Source of the DNA: Aliiroseovarius sp. Z3
Lineage (GTDB): Bacteria; Pseudomonadota; Alphaproteobacteria; Rhodobacterales; Rhodobacteraceae
Assembly: GCF_029105185.1 (NCBI RefSeq)
Contig: NZ_JAFMZK010000007.1
Location: forward strand, 124,001-188,000
Reading direction: 5' to 3'
DNA length: 64,000 bases
Shown: piece after piece, positions 53,477-61,874 of the stretch
How the letters are laid out: every line of letters starts with the position of its first letter
How positions within the stretch are numbered: the first letter of the stretch is position 1
The notes under the pieces: generated by a model
What the model was told of the DNA's origin: nothing
The model's input: the letters and a program-made list of their open reading frames with translations, nothing else
Database searches by the model: none
Position numbers and translations under genes: made by a program

Positions 53477-54569
53477 CGCTGTTCGAAACGGCCCTCTCAA
53501 AGGGGTCAAAGTCATTGAAATTCAAGGGCTTGGCCCGACGCCTTTCGCCGCGATGTGGCTGGCGGACATGGGCGCGGAGGTCGTGCGCATCCAGCGACCG
53601 AACCTCAAGCCATTGATCCCGCAGAAGGTGGACGTGCTGAACCGTGGGCGCGGCTTTGTCGAGCTGGATCTGAAAGACGACGCAGATCGCAGCACCGCCC
53701 GCGCCATGATCAATCGCGCAGACATGCTGATTGAAGGGATGCGCCCCGGCGTGATGGAACGTCTTGGCCTTGGCCCCGAGGCGTTCACAGATAGCAACCC
53801 ACGCCTGGTTTACGGTCGCATGACCGGTTGGGGGCAGACCGGGCCGCTGGCTCAGGCCGCGGGGCATGACATCAACTACATCGCCATCACCGGCGCGCTA
53901 CACGCCATCGGGGGTGGTCGTCCGGTGCCACCGTTGAACCTGTTGGGCGATTTTGGTGGCGGCGGCATGTATCTGGTCGCCGGAATGTTGGCAGCTCTAC
54001 ACGCCGCGCACACAACGGGCAAAGGCGATGTGGTGGATGCCGCGATCACCGACGGCACCGCACATCTTATGGCGATGATCTATTCCATGCACGGCGCGGG
54101 GATCTGGGCGGATGAGCGCGAGGCGAACCTTCTGGACGGAGGTGCGCCCTTCTACACCGTCTATGAATGCGCCTGTGGCGGGCACATATCGGTTGGCGCA
54201 CTCGAGGCGAAATTCTATGCCGAGCTACTGTCACGGCTGGGGCTTGGGGATGCCGACCTTCCGGCTCAGATGGATGTCGGGGGCTGGCCGGTGCTGCGCG
54301 CCCGTTTCACCGAACGTTTCAAACAGAAAACCCGCGATGAATGGGCGACATTGCTGGAAGGCACCGACGCATGTTGTGCGCCCGTCCTGTCCCTGCAGGA
54401 AGCCCCTGACCACCCGCATAATCGAGCCCGCAATAGTTTTGCGACGGTCAGCGAAGTGATACAGCCCGAAGCGGCACCGAAACTGTCAAACACACACCCA
54501 CACGCGACCATGGGACGAGAACATGCTCCTATGCAAATCGAAGATGTTTTGGCGCGCTGGTCGCAGTAG
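53469..54569 (+). CDS. CaiB/BaiF family CoA-transferase (alpha-methylacyl-CoA racemase-like)
   Basis: A 366-residue class-III CoA-transferase-fold protein. GLGPTPFAAMWLADMGAEVVRIQRP at the N-terminus, LDLKDD, GMRPGVMERLGLG and GRMTGWGQTGPLA with the downstream GHDINYIAITGAL (which includes the racemase-type His/Asp) support alpha-methylacyl-CoA racemase. Coupled to the acyl-CoA dehydrogenase, it may act in breakdown of branched or sterol-derived acyl chains. The two functions of this family cannot be separated fully by reading. Confidence 0.92.
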   Translation: MSDAVRNGPLKGVKVIEIQGLGPTPFAAMWLADMGAEVVRIQRPNLKPLIPQKVDVLNRGRGFVELDLKDDADRSTARAMINRADMLIEGMRPGVMERLGLGPEAFTDSNPRLVYGRMTGWGQTGPLAQAAGHDINYIAITGALHAIGGGRPVPPLNLLGDFGGGGMYLVAGMLAALHAAHTTGKGDVVDAAITDGTAHLMAMIYSMHGAGIWADEREANLLDGGAPFYTVYECACGGHISVGALEAKFYAELLSRLGLGDADLPAQMDVGGWPVLRARFTERFKQKTRDEWATLLEGTDACCAPVLSLQEAPDHPHNRARNSFATVSEVIQPEAAPKLSNTHPHATMGREHAPMQIEDVLARWSQ

Positions 54570-54685
54570 TTACCAACACGCTCACCGGCTTCTGTGTTGC
54601 CCGGTGAGCGACAGAAAAGACTTCCGGTTTTCCCAATTTGCCCCTTGCAAACCCCGCGTGGGACCGCTAAATCCCCGCCTACCGC

Positions 54686-54762
54686 GCTCTGGTAGCTCAG
54701 CTGGATAGAGTACTTGACTACGAATCAAGGGGTCGGGGGTTCGAATCCTCCCCAGAGCGCCA
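54686..54762 (+). tRNA. tRNA-Arg (anticodon ACG)
   Basis: A 77-base cloverleaf. Acceptor GCTCTGG pairs with CCAGAGC, the D arm is GCTCAGCTGGATAGAG, the anticodon stem CTTGA/TCAAG encloses loop CTACGAA with anticodon ACG, and the T arm is GGGGGTTCGAATCCTCCCC-like. Discriminator G and an encoded CCA end it. The region downstream switches to accessory genes, so the 3' end of this tRNA is a plausible integration site. Confidence 0.97.
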
Positions 54763-55240
54763 TTTCACTTTTGTAGAACGTCAGACGAATTTGACCTTTG
54801 CGTCATAAACTGACCCAATCCCCATTTTTGCCCGTGTGGCCTGTTGCGTTGATCTGACTTCCCTTTCGGAAAATCAGGGCTGATTTGCAGGTCAGACGGC
54901 GAAGCCGCCTGTTCCTGCTGATCTGCCACGTGGCGAACGCGGGAGGGGGCGAGGCAATGCTATTCGACAGGGATGGTGCGGCCCGCAGGCACAGCCGAGG
55001 ACACGGCCCTGTCTAATCGCATTGCCCGAGGGGGAGGGCCGCGCCCTCACCCTGACGGCCAGGGGCGTTTGGCTTGTCCAAATCCCGCTGGCTCACGAAA
55101 CGAAAGCGGTGGAGCCGATAGCCGCGCGAAAACTCACGAGGACGGCCCATACCGGACGCTGAGAGTGCGATTCAATGCTGCATCGCAGCTTCTCGGAAGC
55201 GGACATTGATAAAAGGTTGTGTCCGCCCCTCCTTAACCGA

Positions 55241-55287
55241 GACAAAAACCTGGCAAAACCGTAATGGTTTTGCCGGGGGTTTTTGTC
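55241..55287. terminator. Long terminator-like hairpin
   Basis: GACAAAAACC pairs with GGTTTTTGTC, and inside it GGCAAAACC pairs with GGTTTTGCC around a GTAAT loop, giving about 19 base pairs with one small internal loop. Both strands would give a stem bounded by an A-run and a T-run, as in bidirectional terminators. No convincing gene ends just before it. Confidence 0.55.
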
Positions 55288-55397
55288 CTGACTAAGCGGT
55301 TGATCTCGGGCGGGGCAAGGGGCTTGGACAAGAACGGCCGTTTTTGACAGATAGACAGATAGATTGTGGCGGCATCTTTTTTGTCGAGATCAGGAGT

Positions 55398-55446
55398 GTT
55401 TCGCTGTCGGCGACGTCGCCCGGTGCATATGCAGCTTGAGCGAAAC
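55398..55446 (+). promoter_or_regulatory. Nested inverted repeats upstream of the tyrosinase gene
   Basis: GTTTCGCT (55398-55405) and AGCGAAAC (55439-55446) form an 8-base inverted repeat, and inside it lies GGCGACGTCGCC (55409-55420), a perfect 12-base palindrome. The pair ends 46 bases before the tyrosinase ATG, a place typical for an operator. No regulator gene is adjacent. Confidence 0.35.
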
Positions 55447-55492
55447 ATGTTACCTTTAAAGAATTAGACCCAATTTTTGAGGCATTCCTAAT

Positions 55493-56941
55493 ATGAGAAT
55501 TTCATCGCTTAGTAGACGTTGTTTCGTAAAATCGCTCGTAGTTAGTAGCACTTTGAGCGCAACGCATACACTCAGTGCAAGTTCCGTGGCCGCACAGGTC
55601 TTAGGACGTTCGCCCCTAAAGGTGCGCAGGAGCGCGACCGATCCTTCAGCCGCCGATGCAGTTGAAATGTATCGCGAAGCGGTCAGAGCAATGAAGGCCC
55701 TTCCAGATAGTGATATCAGATCGTGGGGCAGCCTATCCCGCATTCATCGAGATTTTTGCCCTCATCATAATTGGTACTTCCTGCCGTGGCATCGAGCTTA
55801 CTTAGTAGCGCTGGAGTCAATCGGTGCCGAACTACTCGGAGAACCCGATTTTGCTGTGCCATACTGGGATTGGACCTCATATCGTCAGCTTCCCCCACAA
55901 TTTGTCCAAGAACAACACCAAGGCGTTGAAAATCCTCTGTTTCATAGTGGGCGTAGAATGGGGCCGAACGACACTCTAACGACGGTTCTAATGCCTTTTG
56001 GTGTTGATGCTGAACAGATATTCGGACAGGGGAACATTGACGATATTTTATCTGCCGACACTTTTCAGTTGTTCGGCAGCTTCAAGAACGCCGGTCAAAA
56101 CGATACTGACCCAAGCTGGCAACGGCGTCGGGGAACCGGTGCTAAGCTCGAACGCGAACCTCATGACTACGCTCACGGTGGAGTCGGGGGAGATATGGGA
56201 AACCCTTCTGTTTCTCCAAACGACCCTATTTTTTACCTGCACCATTGTAATCTCGATAGATTGTGGGACTTTTGGAACAAAGCGGGCAATCCTAACGAAG
56301 CAGATGTCAATTGGAGAGACTTCGTTTTCGTCCAAAACTTCCCTCTAGCCGATGGGTCGGCTTCTGCGGATGTTACAGTGTCCGATACGGAAGTCCCCGA
56401 AAACTTGGGATTCGTATACGATACTGGGCTAGGTGTGGTTAACATCGGCGCCGCGAGCCAGAATGTACTCTCCCCGCAACCTCGTACACTATTGCAGCAA
56501 ACCTTCGCCCAACAGGCATCGATTGCTGCCGCGACTGACTTCCCCCAGTTGGCCACAGAAGAGTTTATGGCACTAAGCCAAGAGGTTGCATTTAGCCAGG
56601 AAAGAACTCAACGCATTGTCGCATTCGTTAACGGGGTCACTCCTCCAGATGAACTGGGCATTGGGGTCCGCGTTTTCCTAAACTGCCCATACCTTACACC
56701 GGTGACTCCAGTGGACGATCCGCATTACGCGGGTAGCTTCACCTTCTTCGTAGATTCTGAGCATTCAAGCCATGGCGATCTATCATTTGCCATTGACCTT
56801 ACGAACACGATCAGGCGACTAGCGCTTGAAAATGAACTGGATAGCGATCAATTCAATGTGCAACTGGTGCCTCTCACGTATGACGGGCAAGTTTACGATG
56901 GAGCCATAGAAATTGGTGAGATTGAAATCGCTGCGATCTAG
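55493..56941 (+). CDS. Tat-exported tyrosinase (type-3 copper)
   Basis: A 482-residue tyrosinase. The N-terminus LSRRCFVKSLVVSS is a twin-arginine signal, so the folded copper enzyme would be exported. CuA ligands lie in HRDFCPHHNWYFLPWHRAYL (His85, His92, His100), and CuB in PHDYAHGGVGG plus NDPIFYLHHCNLDRLW. The roughly 180 residues after CuB resemble the C-terminal beta domain of plant-type polyphenol oxidases. It oxidises phenols to quinones. The downstream lipoprotein gene overlaps its 3' end. Confidence 0.93.
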   Translation: MRISSLSRRCFVKSLVVSSTLSATHTLSASSVAAQVLGRSPLKVRRSATDPSAADAVEMYREAVRAMKALPDSDIRSWGSLSRIHRDFCPHHNWYFLPWHRAYLVALESIGAELLGEPDFAVPYWDWTSYRQLPPQFVQEQHQGVENPLFHSGRRMGPNDTLTTVLMPFGVDAEQIFGQGNIDDILSADTFQLFGSFKNAGQNDTDPSWQRRRGTGAKLEREPHDYAHGGVGGDMGNPSVSPNDPIFYLHHCNLDRLWDFWNKAGNPNEADVNWRDFVFVQNFPLADGSASADVTVSDTEVPENLGFVYDTGLGVVNIGAASQNVLSPQPRTLLQQTFAQQASIAAATDFPQLATEEFMALSQEVAFSQERTQRIVAFVNGVTPPDELGIGVRVFLNCPYLTPVTPVDDPHYAGSFTFFVDSEHSSHGDLSFAIDLTNTIRRLALENELDSDQFNVQLVPLTYDGQVYDGAIEIGEIEIAAI

Positions 56942-57407
56942 CCTCTTACTGTTACTTGCCACGGTTTTTATGGCGGCCTGGTCCAGCCAAATCGTTGCAT
57001 GCGAGCGTTCAGAGGATGTCATCGACTCTCTTCAGGTTGGCGGTGTAGTATCATCGCCAATCACATTCGTTGATGAAGCCACGGCGTTCCCTGAAGTGAT
57101 TTTTATTGATGCCACCGGGCGCGCAAACGTTGAGCCGCCGTTTGTGTCAGTAGATGTTGAGCTCACAGATCAATCAAACGATTCTCGGATACGGCTTGGC
57201 AACTTTGCCATCTTACCTGGTCAGCAAGGTGAATTATCCTTTGCATTTGAGTTGCCTGGAGATGATCAATCTCGCCAAAACATTCTCGAGAGGATCAGAA
57301 CCGGAGAGTTCTCAGTGCGCCTTGAGGCTCACGCTGGGGACAATACTACCGCATCGCAGGAAATTTTGACCATCAACAGGGTGACCCTTGGGAGAGCAGA
57401 GCCATGA
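56916..57407 (+). CDS. Small lipoprotein coupled to the tyrosinase
   Basis: A 163-residue protein starting GTG inside the tyrosinase gene (26-base overlap). The N-terminus MRLKSLRSSLLLLLATVF followed by SSQIVAC (Cys29) reads as a lipoprotein signal. The mature part looks like an immunoglobulin-like beta sandwich (FVSVDVELTD, LSFAFELPGD, FSVRLEAHAG) and has no His/Cys cluster for copper. It may anchor or stabilise the tyrosinase; this is inference from coupling only. Confidence 0.7.
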   Translation: MRLKSLRSSLLLLLATVFMAAWSSQIVACERSEDVIDSLQVGGVVSSPITFVDEATAFPEVIFIDATGRANVEPPFVSVDVELTDQSNDSRIRLGNFAILPGQQGELSFAFELPGDDQSRQNILERIRTGEFSVRLEAHAGDNTTASQEILTINRVTLGRAEP

Positions 57408-57444
57408 TTGCGATAGCTGAGGGAACCGGCACTGATAGCCCTTG

Positions 57445-58002
57445 TTATGTATCCTCAATTCTATAGTAAATGCAGTCCTCACCCTCAAACTCAGCAAATT
57501 CACCGCATCGTTCGTTTGTATGACCATAAACTTTTGCTCCCGTTGATGAAGCTGTATCCGACAAAACCATTACATGGTTCTTGGACAGGCCAAACCAGCC
57601 AGGGATAAAGCAAAAGTCGCCGCTTCGGGTTTTCGAATGGCTATCTACAACCGACACATTGCTGTACCGCTTCGTGGAAGCAAGGAACGACTCAGCCAAA
57701 TCATTTACACGGATACACAATCCGCTGTCACAACTTGTAGACGGCAGTTGAACAAAAACGCCAGTCTTGTTGAGCGCGTGACAAACAAAATGCGTGCAAT
57801 CGAGATCAAAGGCGCTATCCGGACAGTCATTATCCTTCACCCCACAATACTCGGTGAGGTAAGCGTTGGTTTTTGAAGTATCGTACCTGAGTTTGTCCTT
57901 GACCGGGCTGCGCGCTACAAGGACAAGCCCAACCGCTGACTCCATACCAAAGTCCCTACGGCGTTCTTCGATCTCGCTAGAGGACAGTACTTTCGATTCC
58001 AT
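57445..58002 (-). CDS. Cys/His amidase-like (NlpC/P60-CHAP-type fold suspected)
   Basis: A 185-residue protein, last gene of the minus-strand operon. DLDCTHFVCHAL (Cys69) resembles the catalytic helix of bacterial amidases of the Amidase_6/CHAP type, NHVMVLSD (His143) the second strand, and VYGHTNERC (His161) the family HT-x-x-R block. It lacks a signal peptide from the chosen ATG, which follows AGGGGAA. Peptidoglycan amidase or peptidase activity is likely but unproven, and an effector role is possible. Confidence 0.5.
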   Translation of the reverse strand: MESKVLSSSEIEERRRDFGMESAVGLVLVARSPVKDKLRYDTSKTNAYLTEYCGVKDNDCPDSAFDLDCTHFVCHALNKTGVFVQLPSTSCDSGLCIRVNDLAESFLASTKRYSNVSVVDSHSKTRSGDFCFIPGWFGLSKNHVMVLSDTASSTGAKVYGHTNERCGEFAEFEGEDCIYYRIEDT

Positions 58003-58021
58003 GCGATTCCCCTGGCAACTC

Positions 58022-58606
58022 TTAGAAGCAAATGCACCCGTTTCGAGTCTGCCTGCCATGACAAGCATCACCGAACTCGCGCCTTTCCACAAGAATCGTG
58101 AGACTCTCGTTTTGGCAAATGAAAGCACCAGGCTCGGGCCGGGTTCCAACAAATCTTTCAACGGTTTCTCTGATAAGTGGGCACGGTCCGCGTATGGGTA
58201 TGTACTGCGACTCTACCTGAGAATTTATCCCTTGATCACGCAAAAAACTTGCATACTGCGTGTGACTTCGATTTCCAACTTGAGGGACCTCTAATAGCTC
58301 GAGCGTATTCGTTCTCATAAATACTTCATAGGGTAAATCCACCACCGTTCCCGCTTCAGGATTCTGAAATGTGACAGTGCCTCGTTGCTTTGGGCATCCT
58401 TGAAAATCCTCAATTTCATAGAGCAAGCCAGAGTTCTTCAAGCTGAGCCTTGCCTGCTCTCTTGTGCTGCCAATAACATTTGGAATCGTGACTTGCTCAG
58501 CCCATGATGAAGTAGGATTCCAACAAAGCATCAATAGAAACACAAACACATTTGATCTCTTAGACCCGAGAATTATCCATTCAATGCAAATATCTACCCA
58601 GCGCAT
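58022..58606 (-). CDS. Secreted Cys-rich PASTA-like protein, copy 2
   Basis: A 194-residue exported protein with two PASTA-like repeats: IPNVIGSTREQARLSLKNSGL and VPQVGNRSHTQYASFLRDQG. Extra cysteines (QGCPKQRGTV, RGPCPL, CHGRQTRNGCICF) line up with those of the upstream paralogue, including a C-terminal CxC. PASTA folds bind peptidoglycan or beta-lactams in kinases and PBPs. The start is uncertain: ATG 58606 gives a signal-like segment, and an ATG at 58666 overlapping the preceding gene is possible. Confidence 0.62.
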   Translation of the reverse strand: MRWVDICIEWIILGSKRSNVFVFLLMLCWNPTSSWAEQVTIPNVIGSTREQARLSLKNSGLLYEIEDFQGCPKQRGTVTFQNPEAGTVVDLPYEVFMRTNTLELLEVPQVGNRSHTQYASFLRDQGINSQVESQYIPIRGPCPLIRETVERFVGTRPEPGAFICQNESLTILVERREFGDACHGRQTRNGCICF

Positions 58607-58625
58607 CAGGGCACTTAATCCATGC

Positions 58626-59213
58626 CTATTCTCCAAAGTCAAAGTTCTCTCCGATGTTACATACACATAGTCCGCCTTTCACAACAATTCCGAGACATTC
58701 TCCTGTTCCCGTTTCGATTTTTCGCACCTTGACCTCCACAGCGTCCTTGGGACAAACGGTAGAACCAACGTCTGGAGACGGTCCATCAAAGTACGTCTTC
58801 CATGTGCCTGGCGAAAAACAACCTTTCTGAAAGGTGGTAGTTTGAGCTAACTTTGCGTTAGCAAAGCCAATGCTCAAAAGATGATCCAAGAATGCCTCAT
58901 GGTTCATATTGCCTGGGTCAGGAACAACCAGTGCTTTTTCAGAGTTGGCACGCAAAATCACCTCTGACCCAACCGCTAGTTCCGCCCCCGGTTCTTCGCT
59001 TTGCCAAGTAATAATTCCCTTGGTTCGCGGACAGTCGTTAAAGTATTCTATCTCAAATTCTATTCCTGCATTCCTGAGTTTCAAACGCGCAACTTCTTCA
59101 GTGTCATCTAATACTCTAGGCATTTCAGTTGTTTGAGCGATAGCTGCGGAGCACAAAGCAGCAATCAAGAGTGATGCTAAACTCAGGCAAGCCACCGGCA
59201 GCGAGATGTTCAC
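58626..59213 (-). CDS. Secreted Cys-rich PASTA-like protein, copy 1
   Basis: A 195-residue exported protein. A signal peptide (MNISLPVACLSLASLLIAALCSAAIA) precedes two PASTA-like repeats (MPRVLDDTEEVARLKLRNAGI and VPDPGNMNHEAFLDHLLSIG), with NDCPRTKG and a C-terminal GLCVC that parallel the next gene. The GTG start follows GAAGGAGG at five bases, a very strong ribosome site. The two copies look like a tandem duplication that has diverged far. Confidence 0.68.
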   Translation of the reverse strand: MNISLPVACLSLASLLIAALCSAAIAQTTEMPRVLDDTEEVARLKLRNAGIEFEIEYFNDCPRTKGIITWQSEEPGAELAVGSEVILRANSEKALVVPDPGNMNHEAFLDHLLSIGFANAKLAQTTTFQKGCFSPGTWKTYFDGPSPDVGSTVCPKDAVEVKVRKIETGTGECLGIVVKGGLCVCNIGENFDFGE

Positions 59214-59230
59214 AAATAGCCTCCTTCGAT

Positions 59231-60007
59231 CTACTTCTCCGAAAATACGAGATCGCGCACTGCAGGCGCTGGCGCACCTTCAGGCACAACACACCAGCCT
59301 TTAGGTTGGAATACGTCTAGTCTCAGCTCGATTGGAAACTTTTTGTCGGCCACATCGACCGAGATCGGAAGATGTTCAAAGATGGCGCCACCCAACGCAC
59401 CCTGGGAGTCCTCTTTCAAAACCACAACTTTCCCCCAGAAGTATTCTCTGAAATCCGGGATCGCCCCCTTCGGAAACAGTGCTTCCCCTAAGCTCGTGCC
59501 CGGCGCTTTCCCTGCATAGATAAAGAAGTTGCTTAAGTCCGATACGTCTTGGTTGAGGTTCTTAATTGGCAATTCGTCCGTTCGAAAAATTTTTCCATCC
59601 CAATCTAAATCAGGGGTAGTCGAACTTAATCTGAATAGAAATGCCGTTGAAAAACTCGAACACAACGAAATGTCCGCGGCTCGGTTCAGACGAACCTCCA
59701 TATCGACTGATACTCGTGTCCCCGAAGAAGAAGAATCTGAATAGCGACAATTCGACAGGATCACAGTTAGCAGCTCGCCGCCAGCTGCTTGCGTTGCAGA
59801 CATCTCCACACGCTCCTTCGATCCAATTTTGCATGTCACTTCAGCAGTCGGCAAATAGGTCTTTTCGACAGGTTTCTCTTCGCTGTCTTGCCCGTGCGCA
59901 GTTGAGCTAACAATCAAAGAAGCGACAAAGAAAGCAAGTGTAAGCCAGCCCCGCAAAGTAAAGGAACCAACGCGATGTTTGCACATCTCAACCAAGGTTT
60001 GTCTCAT
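59231..60007 (-). CDS. Secreted protein of unknown function in the MACPF-like operon
   Basis: A 258-residue exported protein. A signal-type segment (LTLAFFVASLIVSSTAHG) lies within the first 45 residues. The mature part is beta-rich with a few cysteines (VTCKIG, SNCRYS, LCSSF, KGWCVV) and has no motif I recognise. The ATG at 60007 has GAGG eight bases upstream; a GTG nine bases earlier is an alternative. Spacing to both neighbours is about 10-20 bases, so it is in the same operon. Confidence 0.65.
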   Translation of the reverse strand: MRQTLVEMCKHRVGSFTLRGWLTLAFFVASLIVSSTAHGQDSEEKPVEKTYLPTAEVTCKIGSKERVEMSATQAAGGELLTVILSNCRYSDSSSSGTRVSVDMEVRLNRAADISLCSSFSTAFLFRLSSTTPDLDWDGKIFRTDELPIKNLNQDVSDLSNFFIYAGKAPGTSLGEALFPKGAIPDFREYFWGKVVVLKEDSQGALGGAIFEHLPISVDVADKKFPIELRLDVFQPKGWCVVPEGAPAPAVRDLVFSEK

Positions 60008-60017
60008 CTCCTTCACC

Positions 60018-61721
60018 TCAGTTCGGGATTGTCGCGGTGTTTAGAGAGGCTTGTGAGATTTCCGGCATTGCTTGAGCAACAAAACTTTCTGCGTTTACCG
60101 AGCAGATTGGATGAGCAAAGGATTGGCTGCATATATCTCGAAGCCTTTGCGTAGACCTGAAAACTTCTACGAACTCTTTCAAAACCAAGGCGCTCTCCGA
60201 TACGATCTTGCTCGTATCCCCCCCAATATGCTGAGCCTTGATATCTACTATATCTTGTTTGAAGCGGTTCGCTAACTCATTCCAATAGATCGGTTGCTTC
60301 GAAATATTCTCGGCCGTAAGCGAAATACTGCTAGATATGAGAGTTTCAAAATTCGAACCTTCCGTGACAGCGCACTCCTCCAGAACGTCCGCAGTTGCCA
60401 GAAGTGCTGGATTCAGGCCCTGCACTTTGGCAATCAAAACATCCCGGCGTTGTGCTACGCTATCGACGTCGGAGGGATTTACCTCTGCCGAATATCGAGG
60501 CGCACTGCCCGTCAACAGGTTGTTCAAAATTCCTTCTGCGGCTTCTTCACCTTCTTCTGGACTCTCAGGGAGCTCATTGATTTCTTCGGTTAATGCGTCC
60601 TTACAGAGAGAGAGGAAGTTTGATAATTCGTTAGCGGTATTCATAGCCCTTTGATTTAGGCTGACATAATCTTTGATATCGAAAACGACTAACGCTTCTC
60701 TTCTCTTAATGTTGGCATCTGCTGGCTTCGCTATATTTGAGAAGTTGAAATATTCCTCGATCACGGCAGAAGTGTTGTCAAAAACATCTTTGGCTAGAAA
60801 ATAGGCCGCTACAGCATCTTGGAATATCAAGGCATTGGCGTCATGGCCAGGTGGTGCTTGGTTCAGTGCCGAATAGGGCAGTACGCCAATGCGTATAGGC
60901 TTGGGTACGGTGGTTGCTTCCTGTGTAAGATTGCTCAGTGATTGCTTTAGGGAATCCAGATTGTATGCGATGCTGCCTCCTGCACCACCACTCTTGAACA
61001 CAGAGATGCTCGTATTCTCTTGGATATTGTGTGCTTCTTGCCGAGACTCAAGACTGCCTTTTACGGTAAAAATCCCACCAATATTGGCTTCTAAGCCACC
61101 AGTGATCTTCGCAAGGCTTTCGGCATCGCTCTTACTCCAAGTCAGGAACGAGTCTAAGCTAGCGCCACTGATTATTGCGGCAACAAATCCATGTCCACAT
61201 TTCGAAACGTTAAACTGATCCCCTGCCCCAGGAATTTCTATTGCACCAACGCGGTTTTCCGCCAAAAAATTGGCCTCAATCTCCTCCTTGCCCAGTACTG
61301 TCGCTCCTTTTTTGAAACTCACCGACGGCGCGGTAAACAATGCTGAGTTTGTAACGGTTGCTCGGAGAAAGAACTTTTTTGTATCCAGCCTGAACTTTTC
61401 ATCCGCTAGAAAATTCAGATGTGCAGTCGCTTTTAGGATGGCCATCTTCATGCTACCGGAAGCGCTTATGTCTAGTTTATTTTTGATGTCGGTAGTCGAA
61501 GATACTTCTTCAAACTTATAGGATATCTCTTGCGAAGGGTCCTGGACTGGAACAAAGTCAACACATGTTCCATACGTTGGCTCATGCTCCAGCATGTTAT
61601 ATCCCTGCCCTAGAACAACCCCAGATTCAGGGTACTCTATCCAAACAATATTGTTTCCTTGAGATGACGCGATTGACGGAATGATTATCATCGAGAATGC
61701 AGCTAACACCCGAAATTTCAT
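60018..61721 (-). CDS. Secreted MACPF/CDC-like protein (predicted)
   Basis: A 567-residue exported protein, first in its operon. A signal peptide ends near SIASS. The mature start GQGYNMLEHEP (38 on) resembles the entry of MACPF domains; LDISASGSMKMAILKATAHLNF recalls the serine/alanine-rich first helix cluster; GHGFVAAIISGA (176-187) parallels the MACPF signature around GTHF-x6-GG; GSLESRQEA and ISVFKSGGAGG follow in order. The C-terminal 250 residues are helical and unassigned. A pore-forming fold is inferred from these patterns, not from a search. Confidence 0.5.
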   Translation of the reverse strand: MKFRVLAAFSMIIIPSIASSQGNNIVWIEYPESGVVLGQGYNMLEHEPTYGTCVDFVPVQDPSQEISYKFEEVSSTTDIKNKLDISASGSMKMAILKATAHLNFLADEKFRLDTKKFFLRATVTNSALFTAPSVSFKKGATVLGKEEIEANFLAENRVGAIEIPGAGDQFNVSKCGHGFVAAIISGASLDSFLTWSKSDAESLAKITGGLEANIGGIFTVKGSLESRQEAHNIQENTSISVFKSGGAGGSIAYNLDSLKQSLSNLTQEATTVPKPIRIGVLPYSALNQAPPGHDANALIFQDAVAAYFLAKDVFDNTSAVIEEYFNFSNIAKPADANIKRREALVVFDIKDYVSLNQRAMNTANELSNFLSLCKDALTEEINELPESPEEGEEAAEGILNNLLTGSAPRYSAEVNPSDVDSVAQRRDVLIAKVQGLNPALLATADVLEECAVTEGSNFETLISSSISLTAENISKQPIYWNELANRFKQDIVDIKAQHIGGDTSKIVSESALVLKEFVEVFRSTQRLRDICSQSFAHPICSVNAESFVAQAMPEISQASLNTATIPN

Positions 61722-61874
61722 GCTTGAACCAATCTATCTTAAATCCCCCAGCCAGCGTTGTTAAACGCGGCATCTCTATCACGCTAGTCTTCCAACCCAT
61801 ATTGTGTCAATCGTGCGGGAGTTGAGCTTGATTGCGGTTTCTTTACTTGTTGGACCTTTCGCCGAGAAATGAGG

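Larger units (their letters stand above)
54763..55492. other. 730-base gene-poor region downstream of tRNA-Arg
   Basis: No convincing gene: short frames lack ribosome sites and family features. It holds GC-rich hairpin-prone sequence, the 12-mer CGCTGAGAGTGC (55157-55168) whose inverse occurs at 63610-63621, a long terminator-like hairpin at 55241-55287, tandem ACAGATAG copies, and an operator-like palindrome before the tyrosinase gene. Confidence 0.6.

Noticed and set aside
54973-55209. 78-codon frame after tRNA-Arg
   Set aside because: Arg/Gly/Pro-rich translation, no ribosome site and no similarity that I recognise; treated as non-coding.
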